Assembly (NCBI GenBank): GCA_947165005.1
Contig: CAMUYN010000006.1
Coordinates: forward strand, 1-47,364
DNA length: 47,364 nucleotides
Source of the DNA: an uncultured Bacillota bacterium
Lineage (GTDB): Bacteria > Bacillota_I > Bacilli_A > RF39 > UBA660
Direction of reading: 5' to 3'
Shown here: piece after piece, positions 1 to 10,529 of the stretch
Numbering within the stretch: the stretch's first letter is position 1
How the letters are laid out: the number at the start of each line of letters is the position of its first letter
Made by a program: the position numbers and the translations under genes
The notes under the pieces: model-generated
What the model was told of the DNA's origin: nothing
Databases searched by the model: none
The model's input: the letters and a program-made list of their open reading frames with translations, nothing else

Positions 1-55
1 TTCCATCTATAATAACAGTCATACCGTTTTTAATATCATTAATATCTATTAACAT
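1..55 (-). CDS. efp: Elongation factor P, N-terminal fragment cut by the window edge
   Basis: Reverse strand from the ATG at 55 reads MLIDINDIKNGMTVIIDG, which resembles the EF-P N-terminus; runs off the window. Confidence 0.6.
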   Translation of the reverse strand, partial: MLIDINDIKNGMTVIIDG

Positions 56-69
56 CTAAATTCCCCCTA

Positions 70-264
70 TTATTTTTTTTCTTTATGTGCTGTATGCTTC
101 TTACATACAGGACAATATTTATTTAATTCTAAACGATCTGTTGTATTTTTAGTATTCTTTTCTACAAAATAGTTTTCATGTGAAACTTTACTATTAGATT
201 TGCATTCAGTACATTCTAAAGCAACATATCTTCTAGCGTCTTTATTTTTCTTGCTATCAGCCAT
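70..264 (-). CDS. rpmG: 50S ribosomal protein L33 (zinc-ribbon form)
   Basis: 64 aa; CTEC...CPVC pairs and L33-like [11 protein letters not shown] / [14 protein letters not shown]. Confidence 0.93.
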   Translation of the reverse strand: MADSKKNKDARRYVALECTECKSNSKVSHENYFVEKNTKNTTDRLELNKYCPVCKKHTAHKEKK

Positions 265-310
265 TCTAGATTCCTCCTCTTTCCTTTAACTACTTATAGA
301 TTATAACACA

Positions 311-2323
311 TTATTTCAAAAAATCAAACACTTTATTTGACACTCTTTCACTTATTCTAAAATTTACATTTGATACATAATCACCATAATTTAAATCAGA
401 AACATTTGGAGATAAAATAACCATAGAAAATTTTGGATTATTAGAGGGTGCATAACCAATAAATGCTTTAGATATAGTCTCATGATCTATAATACCATCA
501 TTATCTGTATCCTTAAAACTATTTGAAGTACCTGTTTTACCACTTGGATCTAGAACATCACCCATATATCCATATCCTAGTGATAACATTACTTTTGAAA
601 AACCAAGTCTTATTCTATCAATATATTTACTATCTAAAGATACTTTATTTAATAATACAGGCTTATTTTCTATATAGATATCTGCTAATTCATCATCATC
701 CGAGGAATATCTAACTTCTTTTAAAAAATGTAATTTATATCTATTACCAGAAGCAGCTATTGTACTAATATAACTAGCTATTTGAACTGGAGTATAAGTA
801 TCATATTGACCAATTACTAAATCAAGTAGCATATCAGAATCATATTTATCACCAATATTTCCACTTGCTTCAATCGGGAGATCAATATTAGTATTAATTC
901 CTAATCCATACTCTTTATACATATTCCTATATTTATCAAAAGTATCTTTACCAATATTTAAATCTTTATTATATTGATATGATTCTCCCGATACTCTAAT
1001 TGCAGTTTTAAACTGATACGAATTTGATGAAATCATCAGGGCTTCGATATCATTTATATAACCAATCCCATTCTTCCAGGAACATTTTGAAGGCTTATTT
1101 TTTATTTTAATACATTCATCTAATAAGACATCCCCAATATCTATAGCATTATATTTATATCCAACTGAAATACTAGCTCCCTTTACGATTGATCCTGGTG
1201 TAACAGCATCAGTTACTAGGGATGTAGTATTATCATAGATTTCATAATTGCCATTATTAAATACCATTTCTTTAGATGCAAAAGCAAGTATCTCCCCTGT
1301 ATTTGGATCAACAATAATAACTTTACTACCATCATATAAAGAAGTGTTAATATCATTCTCTTTTGCATTTAACATTTCCTCTATTAATATATTTTCTATT
1401 TCCTTTTGAAGATTAATATCTATTGTAAGAACAATATCTTTTCCCCTTTTTCCCTCTTTTACTAAAGTATAAGAATTATCATCATTTAATTTATATATCG
1501 CTTTTTCACCCTTTAGATATTCTTCATATTCATATTCTAAATTACTAACACCGACTATATCATTCAATTTATAACCTTTTTTTAGATACTCATCTTTTAA
1601 TTCTCTAGGTATACCATTAATAGATATATTTCCCAAAATACTTCTAAAAGTATCACCATATATATATTTTCGTTCCCATTCAATTTTTACATTAAAACCA
1701 TGCAATTTAGAAATATTACTGGCAACAAAAGCATATTCATCTTCTGATGCATTTCTTTTTATTAATTTTTCTTCGTAATAATAACCATTATTAACCAAAA
1801 AATATAGATATGCCTCCTTTTTATCAATTTTAGCTAATTCATCTTCATTAATTCTGGACCTAATTAATTCATTAACTTCCTTATTAGTGATTTTTCTTTC
1901 TTCTAATTTTCTTTGCTCTTCCTTAGTTAATAAATTTTTACCCCTATTGATAAATAAATAATAGTCTTTTAAAGAATCTTCCGTAACCAATTCATAATTA
2001 ATATTAATATGATCTTTTAATAATCTTATTGATTTAATCAACTTATCAGAATCATAATCACTTTCACGCTTAAAATAGATAGTTTTAACGCCGATATTAT
2101 CTACAAGCAAATTATAATTTCTATCATATATTCTTCCCCTTGGTGTCGAATTAGATAATGTAGTCTTTATTGTTAAATCATCTAATAAATTTTTATAATA
2201 ATTACTGTTTATAATTTGTACATCAATTAACTTGTAAATTATGCATATAAATAATGATAATACAATAAGAATTAAAAAGAATACTCGCCTATTTTGCATT
2301 TTTTTAATCATAATAATCACCAT
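311..2323 (-). CDS. Class B penicillin-binding protein (PBP2-type transpeptidase)
   Basis: PRGRIYDRN, SxxK (PGSIVKG), SSN, GKTGTS motifs; N-terminal TM helix. Confidence 0.9.
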   Translation of the reverse strand: MVIIMIKKMQNRRVFFLILIVLSLFICIIYKLIDVQIINSNYYKNLLDDLTIKTTLSNSTPRGRIYDRNYNLLVDNIGVKTIYFKRESDYDSDKLIKSIRLLKDHININYELVTEDSLKDYYLFINRGKNLLTKEEQRKLEERKITNKEVNELIRSRINEDELAKIDKKEAYLYFLVNNGYYYEEKLIKRNASEDEYAFVASNISKLHGFNVKIEWERKYIYGDTFRSILGNISINGIPRELKDEYLKKGYKLNDIVGVSNLEYEYEEYLKGEKAIYKLNDDNSYTLVKEGKRGKDIVLTIDINLQKEIENILIEEMLNAKENDINTSLYDGSKVIIVDPNTGEILAFASKEMVFNNGNYEIYDNTTSLVTDAVTPGSIVKGASISVGYKYNAIDIGDVLLDECIKIKNKPSKCSWKNGIGYINDIEALMISSNSYQFKTAIRVSGESYQYNKDLNIGKDTFDKYRNMYKEYGLGINTNIDLPIEASGNIGDKYDSDMLLDLVIGQYDTYTPVQIASYISTIAASGNRYKLHFLKEVRYSSDDDELADIYIENKPVLLNKVSLDSKYIDRIRLGFSKVMLSLGYGYMGDVLDPSGKTGTSNSFKDTDNDGIIDHETISKAFIGYAPSNNPKFSMVILSPNVSDLNYGDYVSNVNFRISERVSNKVFDFLK

Positions 2324-2378
2324 TATTATTTTGGTTATATTTAAATAATTATTACATATTATTAATTAGGTGATATAT

Positions 2379-2633
2379 ATGAAAAAAGAATACTTAGAAA
2401 ATTATATAAATAATATAAATGATTATGATATAAAATCTTTTTTAGATAAAAATGAAATTATATTAAATAATGATGAATATTCTTTTCTTAAAAATATAAT
2501 AAAAGAAAAATACAGTGATATTTTAGATGAAAATGCATATTTATTTAAATTAATAAAAGATAATATAAATGATGATGCGTATTTTAAATTAATAAATCTA
2601 TTTAATAAATATAAAATTTTCATAAAAAAATAA
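2379..2633 (+). CDS. Small acidic protein, possibly DUF2624-like
   Basis: AGGTGA Shine-Dalgarno before ATG at 2379; TAA inside the terminator; family resemblance is from memory and weak. Confidence 0.55.
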   Translation: MKKEYLENYINNINDYDIKSFLDKNEIILNNDEYSFLKNIIKEKYSDILDENAYLFKLIKDNINDDAYFKLINLFNKYKIFIKK

Positions 2634-2650
2634 CTCCGAAGAGTTATTTC
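2624..2650. terminator. Bidirectional intrinsic terminator
   Basis: AAATAACTC-CGAA-GAGTTATTT hairpin between convergent genes. Confidence 0.8.
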
Positions 2651-3174
2651 CATTCAAAGCTATTAACAATTTTCTTTGCAGCAGTATTACAATCATCCCC
2701 ACTACCGTTAAAAATAGTCTCATGAACTAATACATATTTATGGTCTCCTATTATATAATGCTGTATAGTCTTTTGATTGTTTCCTTCAATATTAAAAGTA
2801 TAAACTATGTATCCATTATCAGTAGTAGAACCACTGCTTGTTAATGTCATACCATAAGGTTTTATTTGATTGCCTAATTGTTCTAATATAGCCTGCCTAA
2901 ATGTCATATGTTCATCAATCGAATAATAATTAGTTCCCATCTCTACCGATATATTATTTGGTGGATTATGACTATCACTAGGATTATAGAAAAAATATTT
3001 AGTAGATGTTGAATGGTCTTCACTTTTAATCCACGTATCAGGAATAATATAAGACCCATAATTAGTAGATATAATATTTGAAACATTACTATCTCTTTTT
3101 ATAGTTGTCCTAGGTTTCAAAACACAACCAGTAAATAATAAACAAACTGTAAGTATAATTAATATTTTCTTCAT
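2644..3174 (-). CDS. Putative lipoprotein
   Basis: MKKILIILTVCLLFTGC lipobox signal peptide. Confidence 0.75.
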   Translation of the reverse strand: MKKILIILTVCLLFTGCVLKPRTTIKRDSNVSNIISTNYGSYIIPDTWIKSEDHSTSTKYFFYNPSDSHNPPNNISVEMGTNYYSIDEHMTFRQAILEQLGNQIKPYGMTLTSSGSTTDNGYIVYTFNIEGNNQKTIQHYIIGDHKYVLVHETIFNGSGDDCNTAAKKIVNSFEWK

Positions 3175-3201
3175 AGTACCTCCATAAAACTATTTTAACA
3201 T

Positions 3202-3229
3202 AAAAAAATAACTCTTACGAGTTATTTTT
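3202..3229. terminator. Intrinsic terminator
   Basis: AATAACTC-TTAC-GAGTTATT followed by a T-run. Confidence 0.75.
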
Positions 3230-4382
3230 CTTCAACTTTTTTTACTTCTTTTGAAGTATTGGCATCTTTATTTTTCTTAAAGTAAAATATCAATCCAATT
3301 GCTAATGCTGCAGCTGATGCTAATGAAATGATAGCAACTATAGGTCTTGCAGCAAACCATGCTATAGCTATTACTATTAAAGAAATAACTAGACCTATTA
3401 AGAATGAGACTACACCAATCATAGAATTTACAATATTACCTAAGAATGGAATAAATCCAATTAATGTAGTTATTGGTCCAAGAATCATAGATACACCCAT
3501 AATAATTATAAGTGTTCCAACAATTCTCATAAACCATTTAGATGCTTTAGCACCCTTTTCTATGCTATTAATCATTTGATTAGCATTCATTATTCCTTTA
3601 TATAATTTTGCATAACTTGTATTAGTCTTTGTATCATATGCTCCGACAGTATTATCAATCTGTTTTCCTAAAATTGAAACATTATCATATTGAGCTACTT
3701 TATAAGATATACGAACATCTCCAATTTGTGGATTAGCTGGATCAATACTATTAGTAATATAATTATTATTTATAGTATATCCTTCAGCTAATATAGCATT
3801 TGTAAAATCTTTGTAGTCTTCAGTAGCACTTATTTGATCTTTAAAACTATCAATTAATACAAATTCCCCTACTTTTAAACTATCTTCAACAACTAATGAT
3901 ATTCCTTCATAAGGCATTGAAGTTGGATTTTCATGTCCATTAGTAGTATTGAAATTGCTTGAATCAATAATCTTTTGAGACCATTCCTTACTGTATGTAT
4001 AAGTTACTTTCTTATCGTTTTCAGTACTATCTTCAACCCATTCATACATTTCTACTACTCTTTCTAATTTTGGTGTTTTAGCACTAATATTAAATAGAGT
4101 ATCAACTATTGGATTTTCACCATATTCAAGTTTACCACTTAAAGCAACTAATTTTCCTTCGTTTTTACTATCTACCTTAGGGCTAGATAAATCAACTACA
4201 TTATTTCTTAGTTCCTTCACATCCTTAATATTTCTTACATTATTTTTTTCATTATTTCCTAAAAGAAATATACCTAAAATAACTAAGAAAATACCTAATG
4301 GAATTCCTGCAAAAGAATTCGCAATTTTACTTAAGAAACTTTGTTTCTCTTTGTTTACAACAACTTTATCATTGTCTGCCAT
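3222..4382 (-). CDS. TMEM43/LUMA family membrane protein
   Basis: VEMYEWVE...YTYSKEWSQKIIDSSNF...GHENPTSMP, GDVRISY, and C-terminal TM cluster AWFAARPI match the TMEM43 (PF07787) pattern from memory; start moved to the ATG at 4382 (MADNDK) behind GAGGTG. Confidence 0.8.
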   Translation of the reverse strand: MADNDKVVVNKEKQSFLSKIANSFAGIPLGIFLVILGIFLLGNNEKNNVRNIKDVKELRNNVVDLSSPKVDSKNEGKLVALSGKLEYGENPIVDTLFNISAKTPKLERVVEMYEWVEDSTENDKKVTYTYSKEWSQKIIDSSNFNTTNGHENPTSMPYEGISLVVEDSLKVGEFVLIDSFKDQISATEDYKDFTNAILAEGYTINNNYITNSIDPANPQIGDVRISYKVAQYDNVSILGKQIDNTVGAYDTKTNTSYAKLYKGIMNANQMINSIEKGAKASKWFMRIVGTLIIIMGVSMILGPITTLIGFIPFLGNIVNSMIGVVSFLIGLVISLIVIAIAWFAARPIVAIISLASAAALAIGLIFYFKKNKDANTSKEVKKVEEK

Positions 4383-4431
4383 TTTCTTCACCTCTATTCT
4401 GATTTTATCACAATAGAATAATATAGACAAC

Positions 4432-4457
4432 AAAAAAACTAACATAATTGTTAGTTT
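4432..4457 (-). terminator. Terminator of the tRNA unit
   Basis: AAACTAAC-loop-GTTAGTTT with a T-run on the minus strand. Confidence 0.75.
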
Positions 4458-4466
4458 GTTTACAAA

Positions 4467-4543
4467 TGGTGACCTATACGGGATTCGAACCCATGAATGC
4501 CGCCGTGAAAGGGCGGTGTGTTAAGCCACTTCACCAATAGGCC
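4467..4543 (-). tRNA. tRNA-Glu (UUC)
   Basis: Cloverleaf GGCCTAT...CCGCC-CTTTCAC-GGCGG...GGTTCGAATCC...ATAGGTCA-CCA. Confidence 0.95.
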
Positions 4544-4564
4544 ATTATGTAAAATTAAAATTAA

Positions 4565-4641
<77 letters not shown>

Positions 4642-4711
4642 AATTCATTAATGCTATTTAATTTTACATTATTTTTTACTAAAAAGCAATATGTTTTATT
4701 AAATTATTAAA

Positions 4712-4759
4712 AAAAGTGCAATTATTTAATATCTAGTTTACTAGATAAAACAATTGCAC
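4712..4759 (-). terminator. Nested-stem intrinsic terminator
   Basis: GTGCAATT...ATCTAGT-tt-ACTAGAT...AATTGCAC followed by a T-run on the minus strand. Confidence 0.75.
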
Positions 4760-4823
4760 AATACATAAATATAAACATTACAAGAATGAATATACTTATT
4801 AATATACACAGAATTTTAATCAT
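4722..4823 (-). CDS. 33-aa single-TM small protein
   Basis: MIKILCILISIFILVMFIFMYCAIVLSSKLDIK*; AGAGGT upstream; own terminator; not in ORF track. Confidence 0.6.
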   Translation of the reverse strand: MIKILCILISIFILVMFIFMYCAIVLSSKLDIK

Positions 4824-4851
4824 ATACTAAACCTCTAATACTAGTATATAA

Positions 4852-4877
4852 AAAAAAGCGATTATTTATTCATCGCT
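4852..4877 (-). terminator. Intrinsic terminator of the LCP gene
   Basis: AAAGCGAT...ATCGCTTT with T-run; overlaps the stop codon. Confidence 0.75.
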
Positions 4878-6338
4878 TTCTGTCCCTAAAACTGCATTTA
4901 ATTTACTAACAGCTTCATTCATAGTATCTCCATCAGGAACCATAACATATAATGCTTGATTTGGATAACTATATGTATATGCACTTGTACCTGATCCTGT
5001 TACTGAATATTTTTCTAGTGACCAACCTGGCATATCCTTAATTTGCATTTTAACTAATGCTGTTATTTCTTCATTTGACATATTTGTTTCAAATGTGCCA
5101 TTTAATGCATTAAGTATTCCACTATAATTTGATACTAAAGTTGTAGAAGATGTAACCTTATGAAGAATTTGGTCAATAACATGTTGTTGATTCTCGCCTC
5201 TATGTCTATCCCCAGATTCATAAGCATATCTTTCTCTAGCAAATGCAAGAGCACATCTTCCATCTACACCATAATTCCATTCTGGTTGGAATGAGCAAGC
5301 AGCATCTGTATAACTTCTAAAACTATATGATTGATCATTATAAATGTCAATTCCACCAATAGAATTTACTAAATTAGTAACAAAATTAAAATTAACTCTA
5401 ACATAATATGAAATCTTTATTCCAAATGCACTTTCAATAGTTTCTATTGTTTTATCTACACCACCTATTGTACCAGTATGTGTTAATTTATCTTTAGATC
5501 CAGTTCCTGGAATATCTAAATAATAATCTCTTGGAATATGTACAAGTAAAATTTGATGTGTTTTTGGATTAACAGCCATTAACATATTAACATCTGATAA
5601 TGATCTAGATGGTAAATAATCACTTCTTGTATCAATACCATTTATTAAAACTACAAATGGGTCTTCTGTAACATCAAGGTTTGTCTTTTTTACTTCTTTT
5701 TTAGTTTTTATTTCTATAGTATCTAATATTTTTACTTTACCAGAATAACTATCATTATTTTGTACCATTACTTCATAATTACCAGAGTTAACAAATACAA
5801 TTAAATCCTTATCAGAAGTTAGATTATTTAATAAATCATATATATTTGTCTCATATTCTATATCTACCTTTACTTTTTTAAGTAAAGTTTTTTCTACAGA
5901 ATCCATATTTTTTTGATCTTTATATGAATATATTGTCTCACCTTTTATATCCTTTAGTTTCTTATAATTTGAATTTTTATTAACTAAAACATAATAAACA
6001 TTTGTTTCAAAACTTACACCCAAATTCTTTTCTAAGAAACCAACAGTATCTTTTATTTTTAAAGAACCAAATAAAGATAATGCTATATATATTACTAGTA
6101 TAAATGAAACAACTGATAATGATGTTCTCCCAGCTTTTTTTCTTAAAGCTAGAGCTCCAAGAATAAATAGCAACAAGAACATTGCTCCAATAACTATTAA
6201 ATAATAATTAAGTGGTAGCATATTTAATTTATTCAATTCATATCCAAAAAATATTGTACTAGCAATTGCTAAAATCCATAATAATCTGGATGCGAATTTT
6301 AAAATCTTACTAGCTTTTTTCTTTTCTCTTTTTTTCAT
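4866..6338 (-). CDS. LytR-CpsA-Psr (LCP) family cell-wall glycopolymer transferase
   Basis: NGIDTRSD, DVNMLMAVNPKTHQILLVHIPRD, GRCALAFARERYAYESGDRHRGENQQ. Confidence 0.93.
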   Translation of the reverse strand: MKKREKKKASKILKFASRLLWILAIASTIFFGYELNKLNMLPLNYYLIVIGAMFLLLFILGALALRKKAGRTSLSVVSFILVIYIALSLFGSLKIKDTVGFLEKNLGVSFETNVYYVLVNKNSNYKKLKDIKGETIYSYKDQKNMDSVEKTLLKKVKVDIEYETNIYDLLNNLTSDKDLIVFVNSGNYEVMVQNNDSYSGKVKILDTIEIKTKKEVKKTNLDVTEDPFVVLINGIDTRSDYLPSRSLSDVNMLMAVNPKTHQILLVHIPRDYYLDIPGTGSKDKLTHTGTIGGVDKTIETIESAFGIKISYYVRVNFNFVTNLVNSIGGIDIYNDQSYSFRSYTDAACSFQPEWNYGVDGRCALAFARERYAYESGDRHRGENQQHVIDQILHKVTSSTTLVSNYSGILNALNGTFETNMSNEEITALVKMQIKDMPGWSLEKYSVTGSGTSAYTYSYPNQALYVMVPDGDTMNEAVSKLNAVLGTESDE

Positions 6339-6348
6339 ACTTGACTCC

Positions 6349-7401
6349 TTACTCTATTGATAGAGGTCTATCATGTATCATAACTTCAATATAAGTTCTT
6401 CCATCAGATACCTCTATTTCTTCTCCATTTAAATATGTATACTTAGTTTTTGCATTTCTATCAGATTTACTCCATCTTATAGGAACAGCTTTACCATTTG
6501 TAACAAAGTATCCATCACCTTCACCTACATCATTTAAATTCCAATATTTGTTATCTTGCATAACATAATAAGATACTTTTTCTATTATTATATTTTTTGC
6601 AGTAAACACTTCACCAGTAGAAAAATCTGTTGTATCTACTCCATTAACATTTCTAGTATACATTTTAGTCTCGCCATTATAATTAAATGTATCTTCTACG
6701 CTACCATAATCAATATATACTCTATTAGCAGTCATTGCACCTTCTTTTTCTGATAAATCTACATCTTCAGGATTATATTTTAAAAGTATAGTATTATCAC
6801 TCTCTAGGCCATACCCTTTTGTATCTCTTGCATAATTATATACTGTACTAGTATTTAAATTAACTGTATGTTCAGAATCTAAATCAAGTGGATTTTCTCT
6901 ATACATTCCACCTTCTCCAGCAATACCATTAACATAGTTTATAGCACCACCTTTTAATTGATCCTCCGCATGATGACTCCAACCGAACGCAACAAATATT
7001 GCATCACTTTCACTAGCAAAATCTATCATATTATGTCTAGCACTTCTTATAGTACCAAATTTAACATCATCAGTACCTTTGTATAATGCAATTAATCTTG
7101 AAGTATAACCTTCAGTAGGTATTTCATAAACAATATATGCCTTATTCAATCCTTGTTGAACCTTAATGGCCACAGGAGTATTATTTATAGAAATAGCAAG
7201 TGGTCTTAATTTAGAATTAATATCAACAATATCTACTCCTTCAACTTTTACTTCCTTTTTAGGAACAGTTTTATTATTATTATTTTTCGGTTTTGATTTA
7301 TCTTTTGGTCTAAATACAATTAATAAAACTAAACCAGTTAAAATTATAAATAATAAAGCTAATACTAATATTAAAATTTTCTTTTTATTCATTTTCTTCA
7401 T
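6349..7401 (-). CDS. DUF3048 (YerB-like) membrane-anchored protein
   Basis: LRPLAISINN, FGTIRSARHNMIDFASESDAIFVAFGWS, N-terminal TM/signal. Confidence 0.8.
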   Translation of the reverse strand: MKKMNKKKILILVLALLFIILTGLVLLIVFRPKDKSKPKNNNNKTVPKKEVKVEGVDIVDINSKLRPLAISINNTPVAIKVQQGLNKAYIVYEIPTEGYTSRLIALYKGTDDVKFGTIRSARHNMIDFASESDAIFVAFGWSHHAEDQLKGGAINYVNGIAGEGGMYRENPLDLDSEHTVNLNTSTVYNYARDTKGYGLESDNTILLKYNPEDVDLSEKEGAMTANRVYIDYGSVEDTFNYNGETKMYTRNVNGVDTTDFSTGEVFTAKNIIIEKVSYYVMQDNKYWNLNDVGEGDGYFVTNGKAVPIRWSKSDRNAKTKYTYLNGEEIEVSDGRTYIEVMIHDRPLSIE

Positions 7402-7534
7402 ATTTTTACCTCTTGATAATTATAACATGTTACAGAAAATAAATAAACCCAAAAATCCTCCTTTCGAAGACTACTATACACATATTTTGTTATTAATCAA
7501 ATTACAAAATTTTAATTTTTACTTGTATTTATAT

Positions 7535-7572
7535 ACAAAAAAAGCAAACTAGATAATACTAATTTACTTTTT
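7535..7572 (-). terminator. Intrinsic terminator of tgt
   Basis: AGTAAATTAG-tattat-CTAGTTTGCT with G-U pairs and T-run. Confidence 0.6.
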
Positions 7573-7574
7573 TA

Positions 7575-8699
<1,125 letters not shown>

Positions 8700-8720
8700 T
8701 CATTTGTATTATAACATAAG

Positions 8721-8742
8721 AAAACAGTCTATTGACTGTTTT
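8721..8742 (-). terminator. Intrinsic terminator
   Basis: AAAACAGTC-tatt-GACTGTTTT. Confidence 0.65.
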
Positions 8743-9291
8743 TTATTTAATTATATATTCCCAGCCTGGTCTCCAAGCTTTTGTTTTTCTCCAATCATTT
8801 TCAATAGCATCTTCCCAAGTAATACCTTTAGTAATCACTTCAAAAGCAAATTGTGGAGCTTTATGCGCTACTATAGCAACTGTTTTACCATCATAATTCT
8901 CTAGTAAATAGTTACAGAAATCTCTTACTCTATTTTCTACATCTTTTAGAGATTCACCATTTGGGAATGGTTCATTTATATGATCTTCATATACTACTAA
9001 AGATGAATCTTGACCATTTAAATCTCCATAATTACATTCTCTAATTCTATCATCATGAAGTATGTCTTTAATTCCTTTAAAAGTATAATCAGCAGAATCA
9101 ATTGCTCTTTGTAAATCAGAAGAAATAACTAAGTCAATTTCATCCATATTAATTTGTTCTTTTAAATCTATACTTTGTTTAATGCCTTTTTCAGTAAGTT
9201 CTCCTGGAATCCATCCAGTAGACTTATGTTCAGCATTATCTGTTGTTGTACCATGAACAAAATATATTACTTTAACCATATTTCCCTCCAT
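8743..9291 (-). CDS. Histidine phosphatase (phosphoglycerate mutase-like) family protein with variant motif
   Basis: VIYFVHGTTTDN in place of RHG; SSDLQRAIDSA; RECNYGDLNG; FPNGESLKDVENR; AIVAHKAP. Confidence 0.8.
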   Translation of the reverse strand: MEGNMVKVIYFVHGTTTDNAEHKSTGWIPGELTEKGIKQSIDLKEQINMDEIDLVISSDLQRAIDSADYTFKGIKDILHDDRIRECNYGDLNGQDSSLVVYEDHINEPFPNGESLKDVENRVRDFCNYLLENYDGKTVAIVAHKAPQFAFEVITKGITWEDAIENDWRKTKAWRPGWEYIIK

Positions 9292-10481
9292 TATTTAATT
9301 AAATTAACAGTTTCTCTTGCAATCATTAATTCTTCTTCAGTTGGTACTATCCATACTTTTACTTTAGAAGTATCTTTAGAAATTTGTGTTTCTACTGCTT
9401 TAACAGCATTTCTTTCTTCATCAAGTTCTACACCCATGAATCCTAAATAAGAACAAATTTCTTTTCTTTCATCTATTCCTCTTTCACCTACACCACCAGC
9501 GAATGCTATAACATCTACACCATTCATAGCAGCAGCGAATTTAGCTATGTAACCTGCAATATTATAACAATATTCTGTAAATGCAAGCCTTGCCATTTTA
9601 TTTCCTTCTTCAGCTTGAGAAATAACATCTCTATTATCAGCAGATACTCCTGATACTCCAAGAAGTCCTGATTCTTTATTAAGAATTCTATTCATTTCTT
9701 CTGGAGAAATTTCTTCTTTTTCCATTATATATGTAACTACTGATGGATCAAGGTCACCTGAACGAGAACCCATCATAATTCCACCTAGTGGAGTTAATCC
9801 CATAGAAGTATCGATACATTCTCCATTTAATACTGCTGATATTGAAGCTCCTTGTCCAATATGACAAGTAATTATCTTTAATCCTTTTATATCTTCACCA
9901 AGAAGCTCTGCAGTTCTATGAGAAACATAGTTATGGCTTGTTCCATGTGCACCATATTTTCTTATTCCATATTTTTCATAGTATTTATATGGTATTGGGA
10001 ATAAGTAATGTTCTTTTGGCATTGTTTGATGGAATGCAGTATCAAATACTACCACATTCTTCTTATTAGGCAATGCTTTTTGAAGTGCATATATACCTTG
10101 TAAATGTCCTGGATTATGAAGTGGTGCAAATTTAATTGCATCTTTAATACCTTCAATAACTTCATCATCTACTACTACTGATTTAGTAAATTTTTCTCCT
10201 CCATGAACTATTCTATGACCTATACCATCTATTTCATCAAGTGATGATATAACTCCATGTTCTTCATCAGTTAATTGTTTTAATATTAAGCTGATTGCCG
10301 CATCATGGTCAGCTGCATCTATTTCGTATGTAAACTTTTCTTCACCAACTTTGTGAGTTAAGAAAGATCCTTCCATACCTATTCTTTCATAATTCCCTTT
10401 TGCGATAACTTTTTCATTTTCCATATCAAGAAGTTGATATTTAACAGAAGAACTACCACAATTTATAACTAATATTTTCAT
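9291..10481 (-). CDS. ackA: Acetate kinase
   Basis: NCGSSSVKYQL, FDTAFHQTMP, AHGTSHNYVSHR, DTSMGLTPLGGIMMGSRSGDLDP. Confidence 0.97.
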   Translation of the reverse strand: MKILVINCGSSSVKYQLLDMENEKVIAKGNYERIGMEGSFLTHKVGEEKFTYEIDAADHDAAISLILKQLTDEEHGVISSLDEIDGIGHRIVHGGEKFTKSVVVDDEVIEGIKDAIKFAPLHNPGHLQGIYALQKALPNKKNVVVFDTAFHQTMPKEHYLFPIPYKYYEKYGIRKYGAHGTSHNYVSHRTAELLGEDIKGLKIITCHIGQGASISAVLNGECIDTSMGLTPLGGIMMGSRSGDLDPSVVTYIMEKEEISPEEMNRILNKESGLLGVSGVSADNRDVISQAEEGNKMARLAFTEYCYNIAGYIAKFAAAMNGVDVIAFAGGVGERGIDERKEICSYLGFMGVELDEERNAVKAVETQISKDTSKVKVWIVPTEEELMIARETVNLIK

Positions 10482-10529
10482 AATTTTTCTCCTTTTCGCA
10501 TATTATACATTATTTTTATTTAAAATACA

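Noticed and set aside
523-714. Plus-strand ORFs inside minus-strand genes (523-714, 3328-3579, 6556-6753, 7166-7552, 7824-8051, 8704-8904, 9175-9450, 10992-11189, 14027-14281, and similar)
   Set aside because: Antisense to strongly supported genes, low-complexity translations; by-products of AT-rich composition
2423-2653. Minus-strand 76-aa ORF
   Set aside because: Antisense to the plus-strand ORF 2379-2633, which has a good Shine-Dalgarno and a matching terminator
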